Of a stretch of 64,000 nucleotides of DNA, positions 17,571 to 26,543 are shown one piece after another. The translations under genes were made by a program, and so were the position numbers. The stretch spans positions 2,937,890 to 3,001,889 of the forward strand of contig NZ_HG322951.1 of assembly GCF_000455325.1 (NCBI RefSeq). The letters are read 5' to 3'. The notes beneath the pieces were generated by a model, which made no database searches, had not been told where the DNA came from, and saw nothing but the letters and a program-made list of their open reading frames with translations. Origin of the DNA: Mycolicibacterium septicum DSM 44393. Its GTDB lineage: Bacteria; Actinomycetota; Actinomycetes; Mycobacteriales; Mycobacteriaceae. Positions within the stretch are counted from its first letter, which is position 1; each line of letters starts with the position of its first letter.

Positions 17571-19489
17571 CCGCACGATCTGATGTCCTGTTCGACCCGA
17601 ACCGGACCGACTTCGACCAGTTCGACAGCAGAACCCGGGAGATCTTCCGGGCCACCATCGATTTCTTCGAGTCCCACGGCAAGCGGTGGCTCAAGCAGCA
17701 GGACCGGGATCGGGTCTGGTACAGCGACTTTCTCGACCTGGTCAAGCGGGAGGGCATCTTCGCGACGTTCCTGACCCCGGCGTCGGAGGCCGCCGGCGAT
17801 CCCGACAAGCGCTGGGACACCGCGCGCAATGCGATGTACAGCCAGATCCTCGGGTTCTACGGCATGCAGTACTGGTACGTCTGGCAGGTCACCATCCTCG
17901 GCCTCGGTCCGATCTGGCAGTCGGAGAACACGGTGGCGCGCAAGAAGGCTGCCGCCCTGCTGGATTCGGGGGAGATCTTCGCCTTCGGGCTGTCCGAGCA
18001 GGACCACGGCGCCGACGTCTACTCGACAGACATGGTGCTGACACCGAACGCGGACGGGTCGTACGCGGCGAACGGCGGCAAGTACTACATCGGCAACGGC
18101 AACCTGGCCGGCATGGTCTCGGTGTTCGGCCGTCGCTCCGACAAACCCATCATCGACAGTTCCGATCTCGACCGGCGCCGTCCCGCGCAGGACTTCGAGG
18201 GGTACCTGTTCTTCGCCGCCGACAGTCAGCATTCGAACTACCACCTGCGCAAGAACGTCGTCGACGGCCAGATGTACGTCGCGGCGTTCGACCTGGAGAA
18301 CTATCCGGTCAGTGCCGACGACATCCTGCACGAGGGCAAGGCAGCCTTCAACGCCGCGATCAACACCGTCAACATCGGCAAGTTCAACCTCGGATTCGGG
18401 GCGATCGGGGCCTGCGAGCACGCCATGTACGAGGCCGTCACCCACGCCGAGAACCGCGTGCTGTTCGGCCAGCGGGTCACCGAGTTCCCGCAGATCCGCC
18501 GCATGCTCGCCGACGGCTACGCCCGCCTGATCGGGATGAAGCTCTACAGCGAGCGGGCCATCGACTACATGCGCAGCGCAAGCCCGGACGACCGGCGCTA
18601 CCTGTTGTTCAACGCGATCGAGAAGATGAACGTCACCCGCGAGGGCGAGAGGATCGTGACGTTGCTCGCCGACACCATCGCGGCCCGGGCGTTCGAATCC
18701 GACATGTACTTCACCATGGCCCTGCTGGGGCTCACCGGCCTGCCGCGGCTGGAGGGCACGGTGCACGTCAACATGGCGCTGTCGCTGAAGTTCATGCAGA
18801 ACTACATGTTCGGCGCGTCAGATGCGGCGCTGGCCGCGATGTCCGTTCTGCCCGTGGGCCGGGCTCCGGCGCCGCTGGTGAGCGCGCTCGCCGGTGGCTT
18901 GCGCGCGGCCGGCGGTGCCATCGCTGGTTCACCTGTGGCGCAACGCATTCCACAGCTCAAGTCGCTGCTGGCCGAGGTGCCGCAGATTCCGACGCGCAGG
19001 GATGCGACCAATGACGACTTCTTGTTCCGGCAGGGGCCGAGCAGTGGGTTGGCGAAGATCCGGTTCGGCGACTGGCAGTCGGTGCTGCGCCGCTTTTCGT
19101 CGACGCCGAATGTCGCGGTCTTCCTCGACCAGGCTCAGGCGTTGCAGACCCTGCTGGCGGTGGCGACACCCACCGCTGACCAACAACGCAACGTCGACTT
19201 CCTGTTCGCGATCGGTGAGATGTTCACCCTGATTCCCTACGCCCAGCTGATCCTGGAGCAGGCGGAGATCGAAGCGATCGACACCGATCTGATCGACCAG
19301 CTGTTCGAGGTGCTCGTCACCGACATGTCCACGCACGCGACCAAGCTGCATTGCCATCCGGATGCCACTGCGGTGCAACAGCAGCGCGCCCTCGACATCG
19401 TCAGGCAGCCGGTGGCCGACGGCGCCCGCCGCGATCGCGTGGTGGCAGGTGTGCGCGGACTGGCCGGCCGCTACGAGATGAACCCGTGA
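17567..19489 (+). CDS. Acyl-CoA dehydrogenase, long form
   Basis: 640 residues, much longer than the ~390 of typical members. The core includes FGLSEQDHGADVYSTD (substrate/FAD-side loop), GKYYIGNGN and the C-terminal helical domain with FGQRVTEFPQIRRMLADGYARL; the last ~200 residues are an extra helical region as in large FadE proteins. Catalyses the FAD-dependent alpha-beta desaturation of an acyl-CoA. It is translationally coupled to the MpaB-like oxygenase and downstream of the TetR gene, suggesting that the oxygenase product is fed into beta-oxidation. Specific substrate unknown. Confidence 0.85.
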   Translation: MTARSDVLFDPNRTDFDQFDSRTREIFRATIDFFESHGKRWLKQQDRDRVWYSDFLDLVKREGIFATFLTPASEAAGDPDKRWDTARNAMYSQILGFYGMQYWYVWQVTILGLGPIWQSENTVARKKAAALLDSGEIFAFGLSEQDHGADVYSTDMVLTPNADGSYAANGGKYYIGNGNLAGMVSVFGRRSDKPIIDSSDLDRRRPAQDFEGYLFFAADSQHSNYHLRKNVVDGQMYVAAFDLENYPVSADDILHEGKAAFNAAINTVNIGKFNLGFGAIGACEHAMYEAVTHAENRVLFGQRVTEFPQIRRMLADGYARLIGMKLYSERAIDYMRSASPDDRRYLLFNAIEKMNVTREGERIVTLLADTIAARAFESDMYFTMALLGLTGLPRLEGTVHVNMALSLKFMQNYMFGASDAALAAMSVLPVGRAPAPLVSALAGGLRAAGGAIAGSPVAQRIPQLKSLLAEVPQIPTRRDATNDDFLFRQGPSSGLAKIRFGDWQSVLRRFSSTPNVAVFLDQAQALQTLLAVATPTADQQRNVDFLFAIGEMFTLIPYAQLILEQAEIEAIDTDLIDQLFEVLVTDMSTHATKLHCHPDATAVQQQRALDIVRQPVADGARRDRVVAGVRGLAGRYEMNP

Positions 19490-19557
19490 TGGTCACGCGA
19501 CGGTAGCGGCTCGGCGCGTCGGGTGCAGCGCGGGCGTAGTTCTGCCACGGTGGCACG

Positions 19558-20454
19558 GTGCCCGCAGTTCAGGATGTGCTCGCCGAGTTCGACGAATACC
19601 TGGCGCTGCAGTGCGGCAGGTCTGAGCACACCCGCCGGGCGTACCGGGGTGACCTGTTGGCGTTGTTCGACTTCACCGGCGGTGATCTGGACACCGTGAC
19701 CCTGCCGAGGCTGCGGTCCTGGCTGGCCAGCCAGGCCGCGGCCGGAGTTGCCCGGACCACGCTGGCGCGGCGCACCTCCACGGTCAAGACCTTCTGTACC
19801 TGGGCGAGCCGGCGGGGATTGCTGTCCGACGACGCCGCGGCCCGGTTGCAGGTCCCCAAAGCGCACCGCACCCTGCCGGCGGTGCTGCGTCGCGATCAGG
19901 CCGTCGACGCCATGGAGGCGATGAATTCCGCGGCGCGCGAGGGTGATCCGCTGGCTCTGCGGGACCGGTTGATCGTGGAGATGCTGTATGCCACCGGGAT
20001 CCGGGTCAGCGAGTTGTGCGGGCTGGACATCGACGACATCGACACGTCACGCCGGGTGCTGCAGGTGCTGGGCAAGGGCAACAAGCAGCGCACGGTCCCG
20101 TTCGGACAGCCCGCACACATCGCGTTGACGGCCTGGCTCACCGAGGGCCGCCCCGCCCTGGCCACTGCCGATTCCGGTCCGGCACTGCTGCTCGGGGCCC
20201 GCGGTAAACGACTCGATCCGCGTCAGGCGCGCACCGTCGTGCACCAGACCGTCTCTGCCGTCGACGGTGCCCCCGATATCGGCCCGCACGGACTGCGGCA
20301 CAGCGCTGCCACCCACCTGCTCGAAGGCGGCGCCGATCTGCGCGTCGTGCAGGAGTTGCTGGGCCACACCTCGTTGGCCACCACGCAGCTCTACACCCAC
20401 GTGACCGTCGAACGGCTGCGAGCGGTGCACGACCAGGCCCACCCGAGGGCCTGA
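19558..20454 (+). CDS. xerC: Tyrosine recombinase XerC
   Basis: 298 residues, the normal Xer length. N-terminal SAM-like core-binding domain ([20 protein letters not shown]) and C-terminal catalytic domain with the conserved set: Arg in [11 protein letters not shown], Lys in [11 protein letters not shown], His and Arg in [12 protein letters not shown], His in [11 protein letters not shown] and the nucleophile Tyr in LYTHV. Works with XerD at dif to resolve chromosome dimers. It starts with GTG at 19558. Location between viuB and rpsB matches M. tuberculosis xerC (Rv2894c). Confidence 0.92.
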   Translation: MPAVQDVLAEFDEYLALQCGRSEHTRRAYRGDLLALFDFTGGDLDTVTLPRLRSWLASQAAAGVARTTLARRTSTVKTFCTWASRRGLLSDDAAARLQVPKAHRTLPAVLRRDQAVDAMEAMNSAAREGDPLALRDRLIVEMLYATGIRVSELCGLDIDDIDTSRRVLQVLGKGNKQRTVPFGQPAHIALTAWLTEGRPALATADSGPALLLGARGKRLDPRQARTVVHQTVSAVDGAPDIGPHGLRHSAATHLLEGGADLRVVQELLGHTSLATTQLYTHVTVERLRAVHDQAHPRA

Positions 20455-20499
20455 CATCCCGGAACAGAAGATTTAGGAGTAGGCGCAATCCGATCCATC

Positions 20500-21369
20500 G
20501 TGGACCTGCCGTCTGGACCCGTCTCGTATCTCACCTGGGCGCCGCACCACCCCACGTCGACCGTGGTGCTGCTGCACGGCGGCGGCGTGGACAACGCGTC
20601 GTTGTCATGGGGTGGCATCGGCCCCCGACTGGCCGACGCGGGTTACCGCGTCATCGCCCCCGACCACCCCGGCTATGGCCAGAGTCCGCCGGCGCGACAG
20701 CCGGTGACCCAGGACCGGCTGGTCGCCTATGTCTCGGAGTTCGTCGACGGGATGGAGCTGGACCGCTATGTGATCGGCGGGTTGTCGCTCGGTGGCGGCA
20801 TGACGATCGGCCACGTGCTGGACCGCCCGGACCGGGTGGCCGGCGCGATGCTGCTGGGCAGCTACGGCATCATGCCCCGGCTGTCGGACGGAGCGCTGTC
20901 AGGCGTCCGTCAACTGGTCACCTGGGCGATGTTGCGCACGGGTCTGCTTGGCGCGGTGACCCGGTGGGTCGGCACCAACCGGGCCGCGATGACTCGCAGC
21001 ATGCACGCGCTGATCAGGGATCCCCAGCAGCTGACTGACGCGTTGATGGACGAGATCATGGCTGCCGCAGCACAACCCGGCGGATTCGACGCCTTCGAAC
21101 AGTGGCAACACGACCAGGTCGGGTGGGACCGGCTGCGCACCGACTACATGCCGCGGCTGGCCGAAGTGAGGTGTCCGACACTCGTCATCCACGGCGATCG
21201 TGACCCCGGCGTTCCCGTCGCGCGAGCCCGCGCCGCTGCTGAGCGGATGCCAGATGCGCGCCTGGAAATCGTTGCCGGTGCCGGGCACTGGGTTCAGCGT
21301 GATCAGCCGGACGTCGTGCTCGACGCGATCAGCGGATTCCTGCGTGCGGTCAACCATCCATCGGCTTGA
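20500..21369 (+). CDS. Alpha/beta hydrolase
   Basis: 289 residues with the alpha/beta-hydrolase catalytic triad visible: nucleophile Ser in GGLSLGGGM, Asp in HGDRDPGVP and His in GAGHWVQRDQP; the oxyanion HG is in VVLLHGGGVDN. The class covers esterases, lipases, haloperoxidase-like and peptidase enzymes; nothing here fixes the substrate. The only usable start in frame is GTG at 20500; an AGGAG lies rather far upstream (20474-20478), so the exact start is uncertain. Its 3' end overlaps the end of the convergent M23 gene by 20 bases. Confidence 0.8.
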   Translation: MDLPSGPVSYLTWAPHHPTSTVVLLHGGGVDNASLSWGGIGPRLADAGYRVIAPDHPGYGQSPPARQPVTQDRLVAYVSEFVDGMELDRYVIGGLSLGGGMTIGHVLDRPDRVAGAMLLGSYGIMPRLSDGALSGVRQLVTWAMLRTGLLGAVTRWVGTNRAAMTRSMHALIRDPQQLTDALMDEIMAAAAQPGGFDAFEQWQHDQVGWDRLRTDYMPRLAEVRCPTLVIHGDRDPGVPVARARAAAERMPDARLEIVAGAGHWVQRDQPDVVLDAISGFLRAVNHPSA

Positions 21370-21850
21370 GCCGGATCGGGGTCTCGACCAGCAGCCCGAG
21401 CGGGTCGACGTAGTCAGCCCGGGCCGCCGCACCCCACATCGCACCCCAGTGCAGGCACGCCGCCGCCCCACAACCGGGATGACCGGCCAGCAGCGTGCCG
21501 AGCAGTTGGCCTTGACCCACGGTCTGACCGGGCCGCACGGCGGCCTGTACCGGTTCGTAACTGGTGCGCAGCCCACCCGGGTGGGCCAGCGAGACCACCG
21601 GACGCCCCGCGAGCACGCCGGCGAAGACGACGGTGCCCGAGCCTGCGGCGTAGACGGGTTGCCGGGGTGCGGCCGCCAGGTCGATGCCCCGGTGGCCGCG
21701 GTTCCAATTGGGGGAGGGGGCGTCGAAACCCCTGGTCACCACCGGTCGCGGTGACACCGGCCAATGCAGCCGCGAGCCCTCGGCGTGGGCGGAGACCGGC
21801 CACGCCAACGCCATACCCAGCATCAACACCGCCGCGGCAAATCTCACCAC
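21350..21850 (-). CDS. Secreted M23 (LytM-type) peptidase-like protein
   Basis: 166 residues. Signal peptide FAAAVLMLGMALAWPVSAHA, then a LytM domain: GHRGIDLAA gives the zinc ligands H and D, VYAAGSGTVVFAG is the typical strand, and ACLHWGAMWG takes the place of the HxH motif, with Cys where the first His normally stands. Family members cut peptidoglycan cross-bridges; with CxH the activity is doubtful, though this spelling seems common in actinobacteria. Position next to rpsB matches Rv2891 of M. tuberculosis. GTG start, divergent from rpsB. Confidence 0.82.
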   Translation of the reverse strand: MVRFAAAVLMLGMALAWPVSAHAEGSRLHWPVSPRPVVTRGFDAPSPNWNRGHRGIDLAAAPRQPVYAAGSGTVVFAGVLAGRPVVSLAHPGGLRTSYEPVQAAVRPGQTVGQGQLLGTLLAGHPGCGAAACLHWGAMWGAAARADYVDPLGLLVETPIRLKPMDG

Positions 21851-22149
21851 CTCAGTTCAACGCCGCCTCGGGCCGCGCGGAAGCCCCGAAACCCGGCGCT
21901 GTGGATGAATGCGCCCCGCTTTGCCGCGTGGTAAAAGCACGCCTGTTCAGCGTGTAAACTTCTACCCGCAGCTCGCTAGCGGGCTGACTTCGCGTGTCTG
22001 CGCATATCGATCGCCTCCACGGGGTCGTACACGGATGCCGACGGTCCTGACCTGGGATTTCCCGGATCGGGTTCGGCAGCCGGCAGGCACCAGGGCCTGG
22101 CATCACCCGACGCCGGGCGACAACCGACATACAAAGGAACCACCAACTC
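21851..22149. other. Intergenic region with the rpsB promoter/leader
   Basis: 299 bases between the divergent M23 gene and rpsB. It should hold the rpsB-tsf promoter and a long leader. A TAAACT at 21955-21960 fits a mycobacterial -10 (TANNNT) but has no good -35 partner. A weak hairpin (CCCGC/GCGGG, 21965-21983) follows. I see no confident open frame or known riboswitch in it. Confidence 0.35.
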
Positions 22150-22980
22150 ATGGCTGTTGTAACCATGAAGCAGCTGCTTGACAGCGGCGCTCACTTCGGG
22201 CATCAGACCCGTCGCTGGAACCCCAAGATGAAGCGGTTCATCTTCACCGACCGCAATGGCATCTACATCATCGACCTGCAGCAGACGCTGACCTACATCG
22301 ACAAGGCCTACGAGTTCGTCAAGGAGACGGTGGCCCACGGCGGCACCGTCCTGTTCGTCGGCACCAAGAAGCAGGCGCAGGAGTCCATCGCCGAAGAGGC
22401 CACCCGCGTCGGCATGCCCTACGTGAACCAGCGCTGGCTGGGCGGCATGCTCACCAACTTCTCCACCGTGCACAAGCGCCTTCAGCGGATGAAGGAGCTT
22501 GAGGCCATGGAGCAGACCGGTGGCTTCGAGGGTCGCACCAAGAAGGAAATCCTCATGCTCACGCGTGAGAAGAACAAGCTTGAGCGCAGCCTCGGCGGTA
22601 TCCGGGACATGCAGAAGGTGCCCTCGGCCATCTGGGTCGTCGACACCAACAAGGAGCACCTGGCCGTCAACGAGGCCATCAAGCTGAACATCCCGGTCAT
22701 CGCGATCCTGGACACCAACTGCGATCCCGATCAGGTCAACTACCCGATCCCGGGCAACGACGATGCCATCCGTTCGGCCGCGCTGCTGACCAAGGTCGTC
22801 GCCTCCGCGGTGGCCGAGGGCCTGCAGGCCCGGGCCGGCCAGGCCGGTGGCGAGAAGCAGGCCACCGAGGGTGTCGAGCCGCTCGCCGAGTGGGAGCAGG
22901 AGCTGCTCGCCGGTGCGACCGCTGGAACCGCCGAGGGCGAGGCCGCTGCTGCACCCGAAACATCCACTGACGCTTCGTAA
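22150..22980 (+). CDS. rpsB: 30S ribosomal protein S2
   Basis: 276 residues with the S2 hallmarks: [20 protein letters not shown] at the start, [36 protein letters not shown] and [12 protein letters not shown]. The ribosome binding site is AAAGGA at 22133-22138. The C-terminal ~45 residues are an acidic, low-complexity actinobacterial tail. Forms an operon with tsf, 18 bases downstream, as in nearly all bacteria. Confidence 0.98.
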   Translation: MAVVTMKQLLDSGAHFGHQTRRWNPKMKRFIFTDRNGIYIIDLQQTLTYIDKAYEFVKETVAHGGTVLFVGTKKQAQESIAEEATRVGMPYVNQRWLGGMLTNFSTVHKRLQRMKELEAMEQTGGFEGRTKKEILMLTREKNKLERSLGGIRDMQKVPSAIWVVDTNKEHLAVNEAIKLNIPVIAILDTNCDPDQVNYPIPGNDDAIRSAALLTKVVASAVAEGLQARAGQAGGEKQATEGVEPLAEWEQELLAGATAGTAEGEAAAAPETSTDAS

Positions 22981-22998
22981 TTCCAGGAGAAGTCTTAA

Positions 22999-23826
22999 AT
23001 GGCTAACTACACCGCTGCCGACGTCAAGCGACTGCGGGAGCTGACTGGCGCCGGCATGCTCGACTCGAAGAACGCTCTGGTCGAGGCCGGCGGCGACTTC
23101 GACAAGGCTGTCGAGCTGCTTCGTATCAAGGGCGCCAAGGACGTCGGCAAGCGCGCTGAGCGCGCCACTGCCGAGGGTCTGGTCGCGGCCAAGGACGGCG
23201 CGCTGATCGAGCTCAACTCCGAGACCGACTTCGTCGCCAAGAACGCCGAATTCCAGGAGCTCGCCGACCAGGTCGTGGCGGCCGCTGCCGCTGCGAAGGC
23301 CGGCGACGTGGACGCCCTCAAGGCCGCCAAGGTCGGGGACACCACGGTCGAGCAGTCCATCGCGGACCTGAGCGCCAAGATCGGTGAGAAGCTCGAGCTG
23401 CGTCGGGCCGCCTACTTCGACGGCACGGTCGAGACCTACCTGCACAAGCGTGCCGCGGACCTGCCGCCGGCCGTCGGTGTGCTGGTCGAGTACCAGGCCG
23501 GCGACGCGGAGAAGGGCAAGGAGGCCGCGCACGCGGTCGCCCTGCAGATCGCCGCGCTCAAGGCCAAGTACCTCACCCGCGAGGACGTGCCCGAGGACAT
23601 CGTCGCCAACGAGCGTCGTATCGCCGAGCAGACCGCGAAGGAAGAGGGCAAGCCCGAGCAGGCTCTGCCCAAGATCGTCGAAGGTCGCGTGACGGGCTAC
23701 TACAAGGACGTCGTGCTGCTGGACCAGCCGTCGGTGTCTGACAACAAGAAGACCGTCAAGGCGCTGCTGGACGAGGCCGGCGTCACCGTGACCCGCTTCG
23801 TGCGGTTCGAGGTCGGTCAGGCCTAA
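22999..23826 (+). CDS. tsf: Elongation factor Ts
   Basis: 275 residues. UBA-like N-terminus ([21 protein letters not shown]), the EF-Tu-contacting TDFV motif ([10 protein letters not shown]) and the dimerisation/core region with [17 protein letters not shown]. Promotes GDP release from EF-Tu. AGGAG lies at 22983-22987. Second gene of the rpsB-tsf operon and followed by a clear terminator. Confidence 0.98.
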   Translation: MANYTAADVKRLRELTGAGMLDSKNALVEAGGDFDKAVELLRIKGAKDVGKRAERATAEGLVAAKDGALIELNSETDFVAKNAEFQELADQVVAAAAAAKAGDVDALKAAKVGDTTVEQSIADLSAKIGEKLELRRAAYFDGTVETYLHKRAADLPPAVGVLVEYQAGDAEKGKEAAHAVALQIAALKAKYLTREDVPEDIVANERRIAEQTAKEEGKPEQALPKIVEGRVTGYYKDVVLLDQPSVSDNKKTVKALLDEAGVTVTRFVRFEVGQA

Positions 23827-23888
23827 GCACCAGAAGACTCGGGCGGCACATCACACCCGATTGACGGCTCGGCCGTCGCCGCCCGTCG

Positions 23889-23935
23889 CAAAACCCCGCG
23901 CTCATTCCGGCGATCCCGGAAAGTGCGGGGTTTTG
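23889..23935 (+). terminator. Intrinsic terminator after tsf
   Basis: An 11-base inverted repeat (CAAAACCCCGC at 23889-23899 and its exact complement at 23925-23935) ends in TTTTG, and the loop contains a second small stem (TTCCGG/CCGGAA). Placed 60 bases after the tsf stop, it is the best rho-independent terminator in the window. Confidence 0.85.
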
Positions 23936-24035
23936 TTCATTCGTGACATGGTCGGTGCCGGGTAGTTGCTCACGCAGGGGCAAGGGGCTTTGCCGATGTG
24001 GGAGTGTGGCAGGTACCAATGGTGTGGGAGGTGAC

Positions 24036-24890
24036 ATGCGCGTAGGTGTGGTGTTTCCGCAGACGGAACTCGGCGGAGATCCGGGAGCCGTGCGCGCCTA
24101 CGGCCAGCGTGTCGAAGAGCTGGGCTTCACCCACATCCTGGCCTACGACCACGTCGTGGGCGCGGATCCGGCCGTCCACCGGGACTGGGCAGGGCCCTAC
24201 GACCTGTACACCACGTTCCACGAGCCCATGGTCATGTTCGGTTATCTGGCCGCGGTGACGTCGCTGGAACTGGTCACCGGGGTGATCATCCTGCCGCAGC
24301 GCCAGGCCGTGCTGGTGGCCAAACAGGCGGCCGAGGTCGACCTGCTCACCGGCGGACGGCTGCGCCTGGGCGTCGGGCTGGGCTGGAATGCGGTCGAGTA
24401 CGAGGCGCTCGGCGAAGACTTCGGGAACCGCGGCAAGCGATCGGAGGAGCAGGTCGAGCTGATGCGCCGGCTGTGGACCGAATCGTCGGTGACGTTCGAG
24501 GGCCGCTACCACCGGGTGACCGGTGCCGGCCTGGCCCCGCTGCCGGTGCAGCGCCCGATCCCGGTGTGGTTCGGAGCGGCCTCCGCGCGAGCGCTGGAGC
24601 GCGCGGGCCGGCTGGGCGACGGCTGGTTCCCCATGGTGGGCCCAGGTCCGGAGCTCGAGGACGCCCGTGCCCGGGTTGAGCGCGCGGCCGTGGCCGCAGA
24701 GCGCGATCCGTCCACCATCGGTATGGAGGGCCGCGTGGGCTGGGTGGGCGATCCGGACAAGGCCGCGGCCGACATCGCCGCGTGGGCCGAGGCCGGGGCC
24801 ACCCACGTCACGGTCAACACCATGGGCGCCGGACTGCGCACAGTCGACGAGCATCTGGCCGCGCTGCAGAGCGTGGCTCGGACGCAATAA
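24036..24890 (+). CDS. LLM-class F420-dependent oxidoreductase
   Basis: 284 residues. Luciferase-like TIM barrel: RVGVVFPQTELGGDP start, GFTHILAYDHVVG, the GVIILPQRQAVLVAKQAAEVDLLTGGR region (in parts typical of the F420 subgroup) and GVGLGWNAVEY. Such enzymes use reduced or oxidised coenzyme F420 or FMN; mycobacteria have many, mostly without known substrate. ATG at 24036 follows GGGAGG at 24026-24031 and removes 31 residues from the longer open frame. Position between tsf and the amidase gene. Confidence 0.85.
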   Translation: MRVGVVFPQTELGGDPGAVRAYGQRVEELGFTHILAYDHVVGADPAVHRDWAGPYDLYTTFHEPMVMFGYLAAVTSLELVTGVIILPQRQAVLVAKQAAEVDLLTGGRLRLGVGLGWNAVEYEALGEDFGNRGKRSEEQVELMRRLWTESSVTFEGRYHRVTGAGLAPLPVQRPIPVWFGAASARALERAGRLGDGWFPMVGPGPELEDARARVERAAVAAERDPSTIGMEGRVGWVGDPDKAAADIAAWAEAGATHVTVNTMGAGLRTVDEHLAALQSVARTQ

Positions 24891-24913
24891 AACCGACTTG
24901 CTAGCGTCGGGGC

Positions 24914-26398
24914 GTGACTAGCGGTCAGCGCGGAGCGCGAAAAGTCCCGAGCCGGGTCAGTGCCTTCACGGACGACGCCCTCGGCGAGCACGATGCCGTC
25001 GGCCTGGTGGCGGAACTGCGGGCCGGCCGGGTATCTGCCGCCGACCTGATCGAGGCTGCTGTCGCGCGGGTGGAGGCGGTCAATCCCACCCTCAACGGGC
25101 TGGCGTTCGAGGCCTTCGACCGGGCCCATGCCCGCGGTGCCGCACCCAGTCCCTACGGCGGGTTCTTCGACGGTGTCCCGACCTTCGTCAAGGACAACAC
25201 CGCCGTCGAGGGCATGCCGACCATGAGCGGCACGGATGCCTGGGAACCTCGGCCCGAACCGGCCAACGGCGACTTCGCCCGCGCGTATCTCGCCACCGGT
25301 CTGGTGCCGCTGGGCAAGACCCGGCTCTCGGAGTTCGGTTTCAGCGCGTCGTGCGAGCATCCTCGGCTGGGCCCGGTGCGCAACCCGTGGAACCCCATCT
25401 ACACAGCCGGTGCGTCGTCGTCGGGTTCGGGTGCCTTCGTCGCGGCGGGCGCCGTACCCATCGCGCACGCCAACGACGGGGGCGGCTCGATCCGCATCCC
25501 CGCCGCCTGCAACGGGCTGGTCGGCCTCAAGCCGACCCGGGGCCGGCTGCCGCAGGACAAGAACATGCGGATGATGCCGCTGAGGATCGTGTCCGACGGT
25601 GTGCTCACCCGCTCGGTGCGTGACACCGCGGCGCTCTACCGCGAGATGGAGAAGGTCTACCGCAGTCCCAAACTTCCACCGATCGGCGACGTCAGCCGTC
25701 CGGGAAAGCAGCGGCTGCGCATTGCGGTGTGCACGCAATCCGTTGTGCACGACGCAGGCCCGGAGATGACCGAGCTGACGCACAAGACCGCCGCGCTGCT
25801 GGAGGAACTCGGCCACCAGATCACCGTGATCGGCAACCCGGTCCAAGCGCGTTTCAAGGATGACTTCCTGCTGTACTGGGCGTTCCTGGCGTATGCGTTG
25901 GTGCGCGGCGGGAAGCGGTCGTTCGGCCCGAGCTTCGATCGGGACAAGCTGGACAATCTCACGCTGGGTCTCGAACGGCACGCATCGCGCAATCTGCATC
26001 GGCTCCCGACCGCGATTGCGCGGTTGGCCCGGTCGCGGCGGGTCACCGAGCGGCTGTCCAACAGCTATGATGCGGTGCTCATGCCCACCCTGGCCGAGCC
26101 CACCCTGGAGATCGGCCGGCTCGACCCGACCGCCGACTACGAGCAGATCATCGACCGGCTGCTGGGCTGGGTGGCGTTCACGCCGCTGCAGAACGCCACG
26201 GGTGATCCGGCGATCTCACTGCCGCTGGCCCAGACGGATGCCGGCCTCCCGGTGGGCATGATGCTGTCGGCGACCCGCGGCCGTGAAGCTCTGCTGCTGG
26301 AACTGGCCTACGAGCTCGAGGAGGCCAGGCCCTGGGCGCGCATTCAGGATCAGGCCCCGGCCGCCCCACGCAAACGCGCGCGAAAAGCAGTGAAATAA
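24914..26398 (+). CDS. amiC: Amidase signature family amidase (AmiC-like)
   Basis: 494 residues. Catalytic Ser-cisSer-Lys system: Lys in PTFVKDNTAVEG and the signature AGASSSGSGAFVAAGAVPIAHA followed by DGGGSIRIPAACNGLVGLKP (key serines in SSS and GGGS). Hydrolyses amides to acid and ammonia. The C-terminus is lysine/arginine-rich (PRKRARKAVK). Starts with GTG. The place after rpsB-tsf matches M. tuberculosis amiC (Rv2888c), on which the symbol is based. Confidence 0.87.
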   Translation: MTSGQRGARKVPSRVSAFTDDALGEHDAVGLVAELRAGRVSAADLIEAAVARVEAVNPTLNGLAFEAFDRAHARGAAPSPYGGFFDGVPTFVKDNTAVEGMPTMSGTDAWEPRPEPANGDFARAYLATGLVPLGKTRLSEFGFSASCEHPRLGPVRNPWNPIYTAGASSSGSGAFVAAGAVPIAHANDGGGSIRIPAACNGLVGLKPTRGRLPQDKNMRMMPLRIVSDGVLTRSVRDTAALYREMEKVYRSPKLPPIGDVSRPGKQRLRIAVCTQSVVHDAGPEMTELTHKTAALLEELGHQITVIGNPVQARFKDDFLLYWAFLAYALVRGGKRSFGPSFDRDKLDNLTLGLERHASRNLHRLPTAIARLARSRRVTERLSNSYDAVLMPTLAEPTLEIGRLDPTADYEQIIDRLLGWVAFTPLQNATGDPAISLPLAQTDAGLPVGMMLSATRGREALLLELAYELEEARPWARIQDQAPAAPRKRARKAVK

Positions 26399-26543
26399 GC
26401 AGTTTTTGACTTCGTCGGCGAGGGCTGACGACGAAATCCGTTGCGTCGGCGACATCATGACGTAACGCCAACCAGCGGGTGTTAACTCCCGCGACACCGC
26501 GATCTGCTCCAGGTGAAACACGCGGCTCGCAGCATTCCCCACT

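Noticed and set aside
21976..23532. A 518-codon minus-strand open frame across rpsB and tsf
   Set aside because: Leu/Val/Gly-rich antisense of two ribosome-related genes; no start context and no domain.
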